A stretch of 64,000 nt of DNA from contig NZ_PJME01000014.1 in the NCBI RefSeq assembly GCF_002954775.1, positions 141,795-205,794 on the forward strand, in the 5' to 3' direction. The translations under genes and the position numbers were made by a program. Below, one piece after another: positions 8,229-16,558 of the stretch (position 1 is the stretch's first letter; every line of letters begins with the position of its first letter). This stretch comes from Streptomyces geranii. Lineage in GTDB: Bacteria; Actinomycetota; Actinomycetes; Streptomycetales; Streptomycetaceae. The notes below the pieces were generated by a model. It was not told the origin of the DNA and did not search any database. It saw only the letters and a program-made list of their open reading frames with translations.

Positions 8229-9157
8229 CCTTCGGCGCCCCTCGGCTCAAGTGCAGGTAGGTCCAGTGGGCGTCGGCCCGCTGCCAGTATCCGGACGCAC
8301 TCGATCGGGTTGTCCCGTACGGGGCCCCGGGTCACTGCCGCGCCCATCGCACTTGCCCGGCGCAGGCGGTGGTCGTGCAGGAGGATCACGAAGCGGGTCA
8401 ACGGGCGTTGTTCCTCGGGGAGTTCGGCGATGATCCTCGTCGCCTCGCGGAGGGTCGCGTGGGCCGTCGACGCCGTGGCCGCGAGCAGGGAACGTACTCC
8501 GGGGAGGTCCCGGCCCCGCTCCAGGTCCGCCCGTACGACCCCGTGTTTCTCCAGGTCGTCCGTCGGGAGGTAGAGGCGGCCGTCGCGGAGGTCCTCGGCC
8601 AGGTCGGTCAGGAAGTCGGTGCGCTGGCAGGCGTCCGCCAGCAGGCGGCAGCTGTCCGCGTACGCCCTGCTGCCGCCGCCCGGCATCGACAGGCCCGAGG
8701 TGATCATCAGGAACGGCCAGGTGAGGGTCTCGATGTACGCCTGGTAGTCCTCCTCGGTCGTGAAACCGCCGAAGTCCAGGTCGATTCGGGCCCCGACCAG
8801 GTACGAGTCCACCCAGGCGCGCGGCAGTTCGCGTTTCTCGGCGGTGTGCAGGAAGGCGCGGAGGAGGGGGTGGCGGGCGGTGCCCGTGTCCAGGGCCGCC
8901 CGGACCTGCTCGGCCCAGCCCTCGTAGCGGCGCGTCCGCTCCGGGACCGTGCCCCTGTCGCACAGGTCGTCCGTGAACGACGCGAACGCGTATCCGGCGA
9001 GGATGTGGGGCTGCAGGCGGGGCGGGATCAGCAGCCGTACCGCCAGATGGCCGGCGGGTTCCCGGCTCAGCATGAACTGCTTGGCCTTCAGGTAGGCGGC
9101 GCGGTCACTGCCGCTCGTCACTCCCGCCGCGTCCAGACAACGTTGCCAGGATCGCAC
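8222..9157 (-). CDS. Squalene/phytoene synthase family protein
   Basis: 311 residues, near the usual length for trans-isoprenyl head-to-head synthases. The first Asp-rich motif is S-F-T-D-D-L-C-D (about residue 62) and the second is D-L-A-E-D-L-R-D-G-R-L-Y-L-P (about 190), both intact, so condensation of two prenyl diphosphates is plausible. No carotenoid or hopanoid genes flank it, so the product is open. GGTGAGG sits 7 bases before the GTG at 9157, which I prefer over the GTG at 9163. Convergent with the GT87/PAP2 gene; the two stops are 16 bases apart across a repeat. Confidence 0.85.
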   Translation of the reverse strand: MRSWQRCLDAAGVTSGSDRAAYLKAKQFMLSREPAGHLAVRLLIPPRLQPHILAGYAFASFTDDLCDRGTVPERTRRYEGWAEQVRAALDTGTARHPLLRAFLHTAEKRELPRAWVDSYLVGARIDLDFGGFTTEEDYQAYIETLTWPFLMITSGLSMPGGGSRAYADSCRLLADACQRTDFLTDLAEDLRDGRLYLPTDDLEKHGVVRADLERGRDLPGVRSLLAATASTAHATLREATRIIAELPEEQRPLTRFVILLHDHRLRRASAMGAAVTRGPVRDNPIECVRILAAGRRPLDLPALEPRGAEGF

Positions 9158-9345
9158 CGGCACGCCTCACCGTCGTAGTTGCAATTGCAGTCGTCCAAGA
9201 AGTCTACGGGCGGTGCGAGGCATGGCCGGAGGCAGGGGCGGGGCGCAGGGGTTGGCCCCTGCCTCACGTGAGGACGGGCCGGCGGCGCCGGGATGCCGCC
9301 GGCCCGAGTCTCTTCGGGGTGTTCCGGGTTTTGCCGTGTTCGGTC

Positions 9346-10584
9346 TCAGTGGGCGTTCACCTGGAGTTCCTTGACGCCGTTGACCCAGGCCGAGCGCAGG
9401 CGGCGGGGGTCTCCCGCCAGGGTGAGGCCCGGCATGGCGTCGGCCAGGGCGTTGAAGATCAGGTTGATCTCCATGACGGCCAGCGACTTGCCGAGGCAGA
9501 AGTGCGGGCCGCCGCCGCCGAAGCCGAGGTGCGGGTTGGGGTCGCGGGTGATGTCGAAGACGTCCGGGGATTCGAAGACCTCGGGGTCGCGGTTGGCGGA
9601 GGAGTAGAACAGGCCTACCCGGTCGCCCTCCTTGATCTTCTGGCCGCCCAACTCCGTGTCCTGGGTGGCCGTTCGCTGGAAGGAGACGATGGGTGTGGCG
9701 AAGCGGACGATCTCCTCGGCGGTGGTGGCCGGGCGTTCGCTCTTGTACAGCTCCCACTGGTCGGGGTGGGTGAGGAAGGCGTGCATGCCGTGGGTGATCG
9801 CGTTGCGGGTCGTCTCGTTGCCCGCCACCGCCAGCATGAGGACGAAGAAGCCGAACTCGTCCGAGGCGAGGTTGCCCTCGTTCTCCGCCGCCACCAGTGT
9901 CGTGACGATGTCCTTCGCGGGACACTGCTTGCGGTCGGCGGACATGTTCATCGCGTACGCGATGAGATCCATGGCCGACTGCTGGCCGACCTCCTCGGTG
10001 ATCGCGTACTCCGGATCGTCGTACGAGATCATCTTGTTGGACCAGTCGAAGATCCTGAGCCGGTCCTCCTGCGGGATGCCGATCAGCTCGGCGATGGCCT
10101 GCAGGGGCAGTTCGCAGGCGACCTCCGTGACGAAGTCGAAGGGGCCGCCCAGGGCGGCGGCGTTCGCCGCTATCGCGAGTGCCCGGCTCCGGAGGTTGTC
10201 CTCCAGGGCGCGGATCGCCCGCGGGGTGAAGCCGCGCTGCACGATCTGGCGGACCCGGGTGTGCTCGGGCGGGTCCATGTTGAGCAGGATCAGCCGCTGC
10301 GCGTCGATCGCGTCGCGCTCGATGCGCTCGTTGAAGCGGATGATCGCCGTGTTGGTGGTGGACGAGAACAACTCCGGGTGCGTGGACACGTACTTGACGT
10401 CCGCGTGCCGGGTCACCGCCCAGTAGCCCTCGTCGGCGAAGCCCGCGATACCGGGGTGCTGGGATATCCAGTGGACCGGTTCGGTGGCGCGTAGCTCGGC
10501 GAACTCCGGCAGGGGTATGCGGTGTTGGAGCACGTCAGGGTCGGTGAAGTCGAACCCTTCGGGCAGCGCGGGGCATCGCGCCAT
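9346..10584 (-). CDS. cyp125: Cytochrome P450 of the CYP125 (steroid C26/C27 hydroxylase) type
   Basis: 412 residues. P450 landmarks: I-helix A-V-A-G-N-E-T-T-R-N (about residue 250), E-E-I-V-R (ExxR, about 290) and heme loop F-G-G-G-G-P-H-F-C-L-G with the axial Cys near residue 361. The C-terminus (R-L-R-S-A-W-V-N-G-V-K-E-L-Q-V) matches CYP125A1 of Mycobacterium as I recall it, as does the W-I-S-Q-H-P-G-I-A-G-F substrate-side start. CYP125 oxidises the terminal methyl of the cholesterol/cholestenone side chain. A FadA5-type thiolase is divergent, and a 3Fe-4S ferredoxin that could serve it lies at 39.9 kb. A KstR-like box and a CTGACG box precede the ATG, which has GGGAG just upstream. Confidence 0.88.
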   Translation of the reverse strand: MARCPALPEGFDFTDPDVLQHRIPLPEFAELRATEPVHWISQHPGIAGFADEGYWAVTRHADVKYVSTHPELFSSTTNTAIIRFNERIERDAIDAQRLILLNMDPPEHTRVRQIVQRGFTPRAIRALEDNLRSRALAIAANAAALGGPFDFVTEVACELPLQAIAELIGIPQEDRLRIFDWSNKMISYDDPEYAITEEVGQQSAMDLIAYAMNMSADRKQCPAKDIVTTLVAAENEGNLASDEFGFFVLMLAVAGNETTRNAITHGMHAFLTHPDQWELYKSERPATTAEEIVRFATPIVSFQRTATQDTELGGQKIKEGDRVGLFYSSANRDPEVFESPDVFDITRDPNPHLGFGGGGPHFCLGKSLAVMEINLIFNALADAMPGLTLAGDPRRLRSAWVNGVKELQVNAH

Positions 10585-10611
10585 CGGAAACTCCCGTCAT
10601 CTGAGCAGTAT

Positions 10612-10626
10612 CTGACGGTCCATCAG
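10612..10626. promoter_or_regulatory. CTGACG-N3-CGTCAG type box (one mismatch)
   Basis: CTGACG-GTC-CATCAG lies 28 bases upstream of the CYP125 start. It matches the perfect inverted repeats at 38421, 49746 and 55362 except for one base in the right arm. Regulator unknown. Confidence 0.6.
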
Positions 10627-10647
10627 GAATAGTGGTGCCGTGAAGGT

Positions 10648-10661
10648 AGTAACGGGTTCTA
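10648..10661. promoter_or_regulatory. KstR-like operator (near match)
   Basis: AGTAACGGGTTCTA fits TnnAACnnGTTnnA except for the first base. It sits 64 bases upstream of the CYP125 start, in the divergent CYP125/thiolase promoter region. Confidence 0.55.
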
Positions 10662-10764
10662 GAAGAGGCAAGGGGTGCGACGAACCCAATTCCGGGCACC
10701 ACTTGTGGTATCGGGCGCTGCAAGGGGGTTGCGATGTCGGACGGCCCGTCAGCAGACTGCAACC

Positions 10765-10788
10765 AGAACTAGAACGCGTACTAGTTCT
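10765..10788. promoter_or_regulatory. 24-base palindrome with embedded KstR-like core, upstream of thiolase
   Basis: Perfect arms AGAACTAG and CTAGTTCT flank the near-symmetric centre AACGCGTA. The inner TAGAACGCGTACTA fits the mycobacterial KstR consensus with one mismatch. The site is 62 bases before the thiolase ATG and is the longest palindrome in the steroid promoters here. Confidence 0.75.
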
Positions 10789-10850
10789 GCGTGGCGGGTG
10801 GCCGGGACGCCCGCGCCGCGCGGGTGACCTGAGGAGAGGAACTCCCCACC

Positions 10851-12020
10851 ATGGCCGCGGAACCCGTGATCGTCGAAGCCGTACGCACCCCCATCGGCAG
10901 GCGCGGCGGCGCGCTCGCCAACCTGCACCCCGCCTATCTGCTGGGCGAGACCTACCGCGAGATCCTCGGCCGCACCGGCATCCCCGCCGACTGCGTCGAG
11001 CAGATCGTCGGCGGCGCGGTCACCCAGGCCGGCGAACAGTCCGCCAACCCCACCCGCACGGCCTGGCTGACCATGGGCCTGCCGTACGAGACCGCGGCGA
11101 CGACCGTCAACGCGCAGTGCGGGTCCTCGCAGCAGGCCTCGCACATGGTCGCCAACATGATCTCGGCGGGAGTCATCGACGTCGGGATCAGCTGCGGGGT
11201 GGAGTCGATGTCGCGGGTGCCGCTGGGGGCGGCGTCCAAGCACGGGCCCGGGAAGCCGTTCCCGGAGGAGTGGAACATCGACCTGCCCAACCAGTTCGAG
11301 GCGGCCGAGCGGATCGCCCGCAGGCGTGGGCTGAGCCGCGAGGACGTGGACGGGCTGGGCCTGCTCTCGCAGGAGCGGGCCGCCGTCGCCTGGGCGGAGG
11401 AGCGGTTCAAGCGGGAGACGTTCGCCGTCCAGGTGCCCACCACGGAGGAGGAACAGGGCGCGGGGCAGGGCATGTGGCGGCTCGTCGACCGTGACGAGGG
11501 GCTGCGGGACACCACCGCCGAGGGGCTGGCCCGGCTCAAGCCGATCATGCCCACGGCCGTGCACACGGCGGGCAACTCCTCCCAGATCAGCGACGGTTCG
11601 GCCGCGCTGCTGTGGGCGTCCAAGCGGATGGCGCGGGCGCTGAAGCTGCGGCCGAGGGCACGCGTGGTGGCCCAGGCGCTGGTCGGCGCCGACCCGCACT
11701 TCCATCTGGACGGTCCCGTCGACGCGACCCGGGCCGTGCTCGGCAAGGCGGGCATGACGCTGAAGGACATCGACCTGATCGAGATCAACGAGGCCTTCGC
11801 CTCGGTGGTGCTGAGCTGGGCGCGGGTCTTCGGCCAGGACCTGGAGAAGGTGAACGTCAACGGCGGGGCCATCGCCCTCGGGCACCCGGTCGGCGCGACC
11901 GGGGCCCGGTTGATCGCCACCGCCCTGCACGAACTGGAGCGCGCGGACAAGGAGTTCGCGCTGATCACCATGTGCGCGGGCGGGGCGCTCGCCACGGGGA
12001 CGATCATCCAGCGGCTGTGA
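10851..12020 (+). CDS. fadA5: Steroid 3-ketoacyl-CoA thiolase (FadA5-like acetyl-CoA acetyltransferase)
   Basis: 389 residues, normal thiolase length. Catalytic residues are visible: Cys90 in N-A-Q-C-G-S-S-Q-Q, His345 in G-H-P-V-G-A-T-G and Cys375 in M-C-A-G-G-A. Long stretches match M. tuberculosis FadA5 as I remember it, including I-D-L-P-N-Q-F-E-A-A-E-R-I, E-I-N-E-A-F-A-S-V-V-L-S-W-A-R-V and V-N-V-N-G-G-A-I-A-L-G-H-P-V-G. FadA5 removes acetyl-CoA during beta-oxidation of the cholesterol side chain. Divergence from a CYP125-type P450 and the KstR-like boxes between them fit that role. A purine-rich GAGGAGAGGAA precedes the ATG. Confidence 0.88.
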   Translation: MAAEPVIVEAVRTPIGRRGGALANLHPAYLLGETYREILGRTGIPADCVEQIVGGAVTQAGEQSANPTRTAWLTMGLPYETAATTVNAQCGSSQQASHMVANMISAGVIDVGISCGVESMSRVPLGAASKHGPGKPFPEEWNIDLPNQFEAAERIARRRGLSREDVDGLGLLSQERAAVAWAEERFKRETFAVQVPTTEEEQGAGQGMWRLVDRDEGLRDTTAEGLARLKPIMPTAVHTAGNSSQISDGSAALLWASKRMARALKLRPRARVVAQALVGADPHFHLDGPVDATRAVLGKAGMTLKDIDLIEINEAFASVVLSWARVFGQDLEKVNVNGGAIALGHPVGATGARLIATALHELERADKEFALITMCAGGALATGTIIQRL

Positions 12021-12154
12021 GGCCCCGGAGAGCGGCAGGTCGCCCGTCAAGAGGGCGATCACCCGCAGAGGGGGTGTCCTGACCTTTTCCTGTGCCCTGC
12101 GCATCCATTGAACTACCGTGCGTGAGAATCATGGGTGCGCAGGGTAGGGATGCG

Positions 12155-13015
12155 ATGTCACAGCGACCACAGCGACCGCAGAGACGTACGGTGACGAGTC
12201 GCAGCCAGGAGCCCCGGGCGCGGTTCGCCGAGGAACTGAGGGCGCTGCGCGAGCGGAACGGCGACAGTCTGCGGCAGTTGGGCGACCGCGTCGGCTGGGA
12301 CTTCTCGCTCTTCGGGAAGATGGAGAAGGGCCACACGCTGGGCAGCGCGGACGTGGTCGTCGCGCTGGACCAGTACTTCGGCGTGGACGGCTTCCTGGTG
12401 ACGCTGTGGGAGCTGGCGCTCGGGGACAGGTCCGAGTTCAGGGAGCCCTACCGCGAGTACATGCGGCTGGAGTCCGAGGCGGTGAGCCTGTGGCACTTCG
12501 GTGTCACCAGGGTGCCGGGCGTGCTCCAGACCCGGGGGTACGCGACCGAGGTACTGGGCGCGGGCGACATCCGGGGCGACGAACTCGCCCAGCAGGTCGA
12601 GGCGCGGCTCGGCCGGGGGGAGTTGCTGACCCGGGAGGGCGGTCCGCGCTTCCGCACCATCCTGTACGAGGCCGTCCTGCGCGTGGCGCTGCGCGAACGG
12701 GGCGCGTGGCGCGAGCAGTTGGAGCATCTGCTGCGGGCCTCCGAGCTGCCGTACGTCACCATCCAGGTGCTGCCTTTCAGCGCCGGGCCGTGCAGCCTGG
12801 ACAGCACCGACGTGATGTTCCTGCAGCTGGCGAACGGCCGTACGGTCGCCTATGTGGAGACCGCCCAGTGGGGTGAACTCGTCCAGGAGCACACCCCGCT
12901 CGACCGGCTGCAGCACGCCTACGACGCGCTGCGCGACCAGGCTCTGTCCCCGGCCGGGTCGCGCGCGTACCTCGGGCGGCTGCTGGAGGAAGCACCGTGC
13001 GAGGCATCGACCTGA
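12155..13015 (+). CDS. Helix-turn-helix regulator with DUF5753 (Scr1/SCO4441-type)
   Basis: 286 residues: an N-terminal Xre-type HTH (L-R-A-L-R-E-R-N-G-D-S-L-R-Q-L-G-D, residues 22-70) followed by the DUF5753 ligand or antitoxin-like domain (V-P-G-V-L-Q-T-R-G-Y-A, then L-P-Y-V-T-I-Q-V-L-P-F). Streptomyces encode dozens of such regulators, each normally followed by a DUF397 protein, as here. They influence differentiation and are proposed to act as regulator/partner pairs. AGGGT and AGGGA precede the ATG at 12155; an in-frame ATG at 12131 has no good ribosome site. The stop overlaps the DUF397 start. Confidence 0.88.
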   Translation: MSQRPQRPQRRTVTSRSQEPRARFAEELRALRERNGDSLRQLGDRVGWDFSLFGKMEKGHTLGSADVVVALDQYFGVDGFLVTLWELALGDRSEFREPYREYMRLESEAVSLWHFGVTRVPGVLQTRGYATEVLGAGDIRGDELAQQVEARLGRGELLTREGGPRFRTILYEAVLRVALRERGAWREQLEHLLRASELPYVTIQVLPFSAGPCSLDSTDVMFLQLANGRTVAYVETAQWGELVQEHTPLDRLQHAYDALRDQALSPAGSRAYLGRLLEEAPCEAST

Positions 13016-13230
13016 AGGCGGCGAGATGGCGCAGGAGCAGCTACAGCAACTCCGAGGGCGGCCAGTGTGTCGAGGTCGCCGCCGACCTCCCCGTCGTACC
13101 GGTCCGTGACTCCAAGAAGCCGGACATTCCAGCCCTTGTCTTCCCCGCCCCCGCCTGGACGTCCTTCGTTGCCGCGTTCGTGACCCCCGGTTCTGATCGA
13201 AACCCTGTGCGTAAGCGCGGGCTGGGTTAG
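12997..13230 (+). CDS. DUF397 protein
   Basis: 77 residues with the DUF397 signature: W-R-R-S-S-Y-S-N-S-E-G-G-Q-C-V-E-V-A near residue 11 and V-R-D-S-K-K-P-D near 37. It overlaps the upstream HTH-DUF5753 gene by 19 bases (GTG at 12997), so translation is probably coupled. DUF397 proteins are the standing partners of these regulators. The tail after residue 60 is longer and more basic than usual. Confidence 0.88.
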   Translation: MRGIDLKAARWRRSSYSNSEGGQCVEVAADLPVVPVRDSKKPDIPALVFPAPAWTSFVAAFVTPGSDRNPVRKRGLG

Positions 13231-13287
13231 CCTCGTTGCTGCCAGTAGCACGAACTGGCGTTCCCAGCACATCACTTCGGGGGTTCC

Positions 13288-15435
13288 GTGACGGACGAAG
13301 CTGCCGCACTGCGGCAGACGGGCGCCGCGCCGTTGCGCCCCACCGACCCCGAACGCGTCGGCCCCTACGTGCCGTTGGCGCTGCTCGGCAGCGGTGGGAT
13401 GGGGCGCGTCTATCTCGCGCGCCCCTCGGACGACACGCTCGGCCTGTTCGCCGTCAAGGTGATCCGCCCGGAGTACGCCGAGGACGCGATGTTCCGCCGC
13501 CGCTTCGAGCAGGAGGCACTGGTCCACGGCCGGGTCCGCACCCCGCGCGCACCGAGGCTGTGCGGTACGGGGTTCCAGGACGAGCTGCTGTGGATGGCCA
13601 CGGAGTATCTCCCCGCGATCGACCTCTCCGACGCCGTACGGGAGGGCGGCGCCCTCACGCCGGGCGCCGTCTGGCGGCTGGTGGCGGAACTGGGCCAGGC
13701 GCTCGCCGATCTCGCGGCCACGGGAATCGTGCACCGGGACCTGAAGCCGTCCAACGTGCTGCTGTCCCTGGGCGGCGCCCATGTCATCGACTTCGGCATC
13801 TCCAAGGCCGCCGACGCGAGTTCGATCACCGGCACCGGCAACCGGGTCGGCACACCCGCCTACATGTCACCCGAGTACCTGCGCACCGGCCACAGCGACG
13901 CCGCCTCCGACGTGTTCTCGCTCGCGGGCACCCTGATCTACGCGGCGGCCGGCCGGGCCCCCTTCGGCGACGGCACCGGCGTGGACGTGATGCACCGGGT
14001 CGCCTTCGAGGAACCCGCCGCCGAGGTGATCGCCGAGATCACGGCGGCGGACCCGGCCCTGGGCACCCTCCTGTCGGCCTGTCTGGCGAAGGAACCGGAA
14101 CGCCGCCCGGCCCCGGCGGCACTGATCGACGCGGCGACGGCGGCGCTGGCCCGAGGGGCGGCTTGGCGGTCGGCGTCGGGAAGGCAGACGGACGGGGGCG
14201 GCGGGCAGCGTGCGCTGGGCCCGGGCGGGCGCGGGCAGGGTGACGTGCGTTCGGGTGGGCATGCGAGTGGCTCGCCGGAGGCGCCCCTGTGGCCGGACCC
14301 GCCGCGCGACGGCAACGACGGGCGTGGGCAGCGTGGTGACATGCGTCCGGGTGGGCGTGCGGACGGCTTGCCGGAGGTGGCCCCCTGGCCGGACCCGTTG
14401 CTCGGCGGCGGTGACGACGGCCATGGCGGCCGGCGTGCCGTGGGTCCGGGTGGGCGTGCCGGTGGTTCGGTGGCCGACTCCCCGTGGCCCGAGCCCCTGC
14501 TCGGCCGGGTGCTGGAGCGGCAGCGGGCGTACGACGTGCTGTACCGCGTCCCCGTCGCGCGGGCGGCGGAACTGCGCTCCCCGGGGCACCGGCCGAACCC
14601 CGCGCTGCCCGTCCCGGTCGCCGCCGGGGGCGCCGAGCCGTCGGCTGCCGAGCGGGCCGAGTCGGCCGGGGCCGCGTCCGCCGAGACGTCCCCAGGGCAG
14701 CGGCGGCCGGGGGGAGTTGTCGCCTGGGTCCGGGGCAGACCCGTACCGGCCGTTGCCCTGGTCCTTGCCCTGGGTGCCGTGGCCGCGCTGGTCGTCGTAC
14801 TCGCCCGCCCGGCGGACGACGCGAGCGCCGCGCCGCCGGAGACCCTCGCGACGGACTCCGCAGGCACCGTGGCCGAAGGCGGTGCCTCCGCGCCGGTGCG
14901 GGAGAAGGCGGACGGGAAGTCGGGCCCGACCACGTCCGGCAGCGGTACCGAGAGCGCCGACGGCCCCGCCGTACCCTCGCAGTCCGCCGGTTCCGGAGGG
15001 GGCGGTGACGACGGCGAGGACGACCCCGCGAACCCCGACACCGGCACGGACCCCACCACGGGCACGGACGACACGGACACCGGTACCGGTACCGGTACCG
15101 ACGGGGGAACGGACGGCGGCACCGGCACCACCCCCACTCCCACGCCGTCCCCGGTCGTCTCCACGACCGAGCCCGCGAACACCGCACCCTGGGTCACCGA
15201 CTGCACGTACTACGCGGGCAAGGTCCGCACGGCCATCGGCAACACCGGGGTGCGCGTCAAGCAGGTCCAGTGCATCCTCATGCTGCGCGGGTACGACATC
15301 GGCGGCACCGGCGTGGACGGTGTGTTCGGTGAGGGGCTGGAGACCGCGATGAAGAACTTCCAGATCGACAAGGGACTGGCCGTGAACGGCATCGTCAAGC
15401 GGGCGACCTGGGACAACCTGCGGGCGTCGAAGTGA
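13288..15435 (+). CDS. Membrane Ser/Thr protein kinase with extracellular peptidoglycan-binding domain
   Basis: 715 residues, GTG start. Kinase residues 25-285: L-G-S-G-G-M-G-R-V-Y glycine loop, A-V-K-V-I lysine, H-R-D-L-K-P-S-N catalytic loop, D-F-G-I-S and G-T-P-A-Y-M-S-P-E. A juxtamembrane linker (about 300-400) holds three imperfect repeats of about 33 residues (G-P-G-G-R ... P-W-P-D-P). One transmembrane helix is at about 485-507. Outside is a Ser/Thr/Gly/Asp-rich stalk, then a peptidoglycan_binding_1 domain (about 640-714) with V-K-Q-V-Q-C-I-L, D-G-V-F-G and two cysteines. Sensing of cell-wall fragments by this tail is inferred. The gene ends at a strong terminator hairpin. Confidence 0.9.
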   Translation: MTDEAAALRQTGAAPLRPTDPERVGPYVPLALLGSGGMGRVYLARPSDDTLGLFAVKVIRPEYAEDAMFRRRFEQEALVHGRVRTPRAPRLCGTGFQDELLWMATEYLPAIDLSDAVREGGALTPGAVWRLVAELGQALADLAATGIVHRDLKPSNVLLSLGGAHVIDFGISKAADASSITGTGNRVGTPAYMSPEYLRTGHSDAASDVFSLAGTLIYAAAGRAPFGDGTGVDVMHRVAFEEPAAEVIAEITAADPALGTLLSACLAKEPERRPAPAALIDAATAALARGAAWRSASGRQTDGGGGQRALGPGGRGQGDVRSGGHASGSPEAPLWPDPPRDGNDGRGQRGDMRPGGRADGLPEVAPWPDPLLGGGDDGHGGRRAVGPGGRAGGSVADSPWPEPLLGRVLERQRAYDVLYRVPVARAAELRSPGHRPNPALPVPVAAGGAEPSAAERAESAGAASAETSPGQRRPGGVVAWVRGRPVPAVALVLALGAVAALVVVLARPADDASAAPPETLATDSAGTVAEGGASAPVREKADGKSGPTTSGSGTESADGPAVPSQSAGSGGGGDDGEDDPANPDTGTDPTTGTDDTDTGTGTGTDGGTDGGTGTTPTPTPSPVVSTTEPANTAPWVTDCTYYAGKVRTAIGNTGVRVKQVQCILMLRGYDIGGTGVDGVFGEGLETAMKNFQIDKGLAVNGIVKRATWDNLRASK

Positions 15436-15463
15436 CTCCGCCCCGGTGACGGGACGGAGTCAC
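15432..15463. terminator. Bidirectional hairpin between convergent genes
   Basis: GTGACTCCGCCCC and GGGACGGAGTCAC pair with one mismatch around the loop GGTGAC. It sits between the Ser/Thr kinase stop and the facing sugar-binding protein stop. There is no clear T-run, as usual in Streptomyces. Confidence 0.75.
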
Positions 15464-15509
15464 CCGGCAGTTGTCGCCGGAGAGGATCCAACCAGAGTTT
15501 GACGAGTCG

Positions 15510-16493
15510 TCAGCAGGTCGACCTGTACACGTACTTGCTCACGTTCGCGTCGCCCAGGTTGTCCGCCGTGATCGACACGAACGACGTCCCGATCGTCTTC
15601 GTCACCTTCTTGCCCTGAACCGCGTTCACCGCCTGCCGCACCGCCTCCGCGCCGATCTCCTCCGCCTTCTGCGCGATCAGCGCCTGCACCGTGCCCTTCT
15701 TCAGCTGCTCGACCTGCGCCGGGCCCGCGTCGAAGCCGACGACCTTCACCTTGCCGACCTTGCCCGCGTCCTTGATGGCGTTGTTGGCACCGTCGCTCGC
15801 CGGGGTGCTGATGGAGAAGATGCCCGCCAGGTCCGGGTCCTTGGAGAGGGAGGCGGCGGTGAGGCGGGCGGCCTCGACCACGCCGCCGCTCGGGGTGGAG
15901 GGCTGGACGCCGACGAAGGTGATGTCCGGGTACTTCTTGATCTCGGTCTCGAAGCCCTTGATCCGCTGGTCGGCCGTGGTGACACCCGGGGTGCCGCCGA
16001 TGATGACGACCTTGCCCTTCTCGCCGACCAGCTTCGCGAGGGTACGGGCCGCCTCGGCGCCGCCCTCCTCGTTGTTGGAGGAGACGGCGGAGGAGATGAA
16101 GCTCGTGTCGTCGAGGCCCGTGTCCGCCGTCACGATCTTGATGCCGGCCTCGTTGGCCTGCTTCAGCGGCGTACCCAGCGCCTTCGAGTCGGTCGGCGCG
16201 ATGACGATCGCGTTCGGCTTCTTCGCGACCGTGCTGGTGAGGATCGGGGTCTGGGTCGCCGGGTCGAAGGTGGTCGCGCCCTGGACGTCCACCGTGGCGC
16301 CGAGCTTCTTGCCCTCGGCCTTCGCGCCGCAGCCCAGGGTGTTGTAGAAGGAGTCGGACGCGGTGCCGAGGATGACGGTCACCTTGGGGTTGGCGGTGGA
16401 GGAGGCGGAGTCGCCGGACCCGCAGGCGGTGGCGCCCAGGAGGACGGCGGTGGCGAGGGCGGCGCCTCTGAGGGTGAGGTTGGCGGTCTTCAT
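15510..16493 (-). CDS. Sugar ABC transporter substrate-binding lipoprotein (RbsB-like)
   Basis: 327 residues with a lipoprotein signal: L-L-G-A-T-A-C-G, lipid Cys near residue 24. The mature part has the periplasmic-binding-protein type 1 fold of ribose/galactose binders: V-I-L-G-T-A-S-D-S-F-Y, I-V-I-A-P-T-D-S-K-A-L, G-G-T-P-G-V-T-T-A-D-Q-R. It ends in Cys. It is the third gene after the ATPase and permease on the same strand (66 bases after the permease stop), and the LacI gene precedes the set. The divergent GH125 mannosidase suggests a mannoside or mannose-containing sugar as cargo, which is inference. Confidence 0.88.
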   Translation of the reverse strand: MKTANLTLRGAALATAVLLGATACGSGDSASSTANPKVTVILGTASDSFYNTLGCGAKAEGKKLGATVDVQGATTFDPATQTPILTSTVAKKPNAIVIAPTDSKALGTPLKQANEAGIKIVTADTGLDDTSFISSAVSSNNEEGGAEAARTLAKLVGEKGKVVIIGGTPGVTTADQRIKGFETEIKKYPDITFVGVQPSTPSGGVVEAARLTAASLSKDPDLAGIFSISTPASDGANNAIKDAGKVGKVKVVGFDAGPAQVEQLKKGTVQALIAQKAEEIGAEAVRQAVNAVQGKKVTKTIGTSFVSITADNLGDANVSKYVYRSTC

Positions 16494-16558
16494 GGTGCAA
16501 CTCCATTGGTGCGACGGGGCGTTGAGCGGGGACCAGCAAGTGAGGGGGGTTTAGGGGG

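Noticed and set aside
8222..9157. Carotenoid or hopanoid biosynthetic cluster
   Set aside because: Only a single synthase-family gene is present. No desaturase, cyclase or prenyl-diphosphate synthase is nearby.
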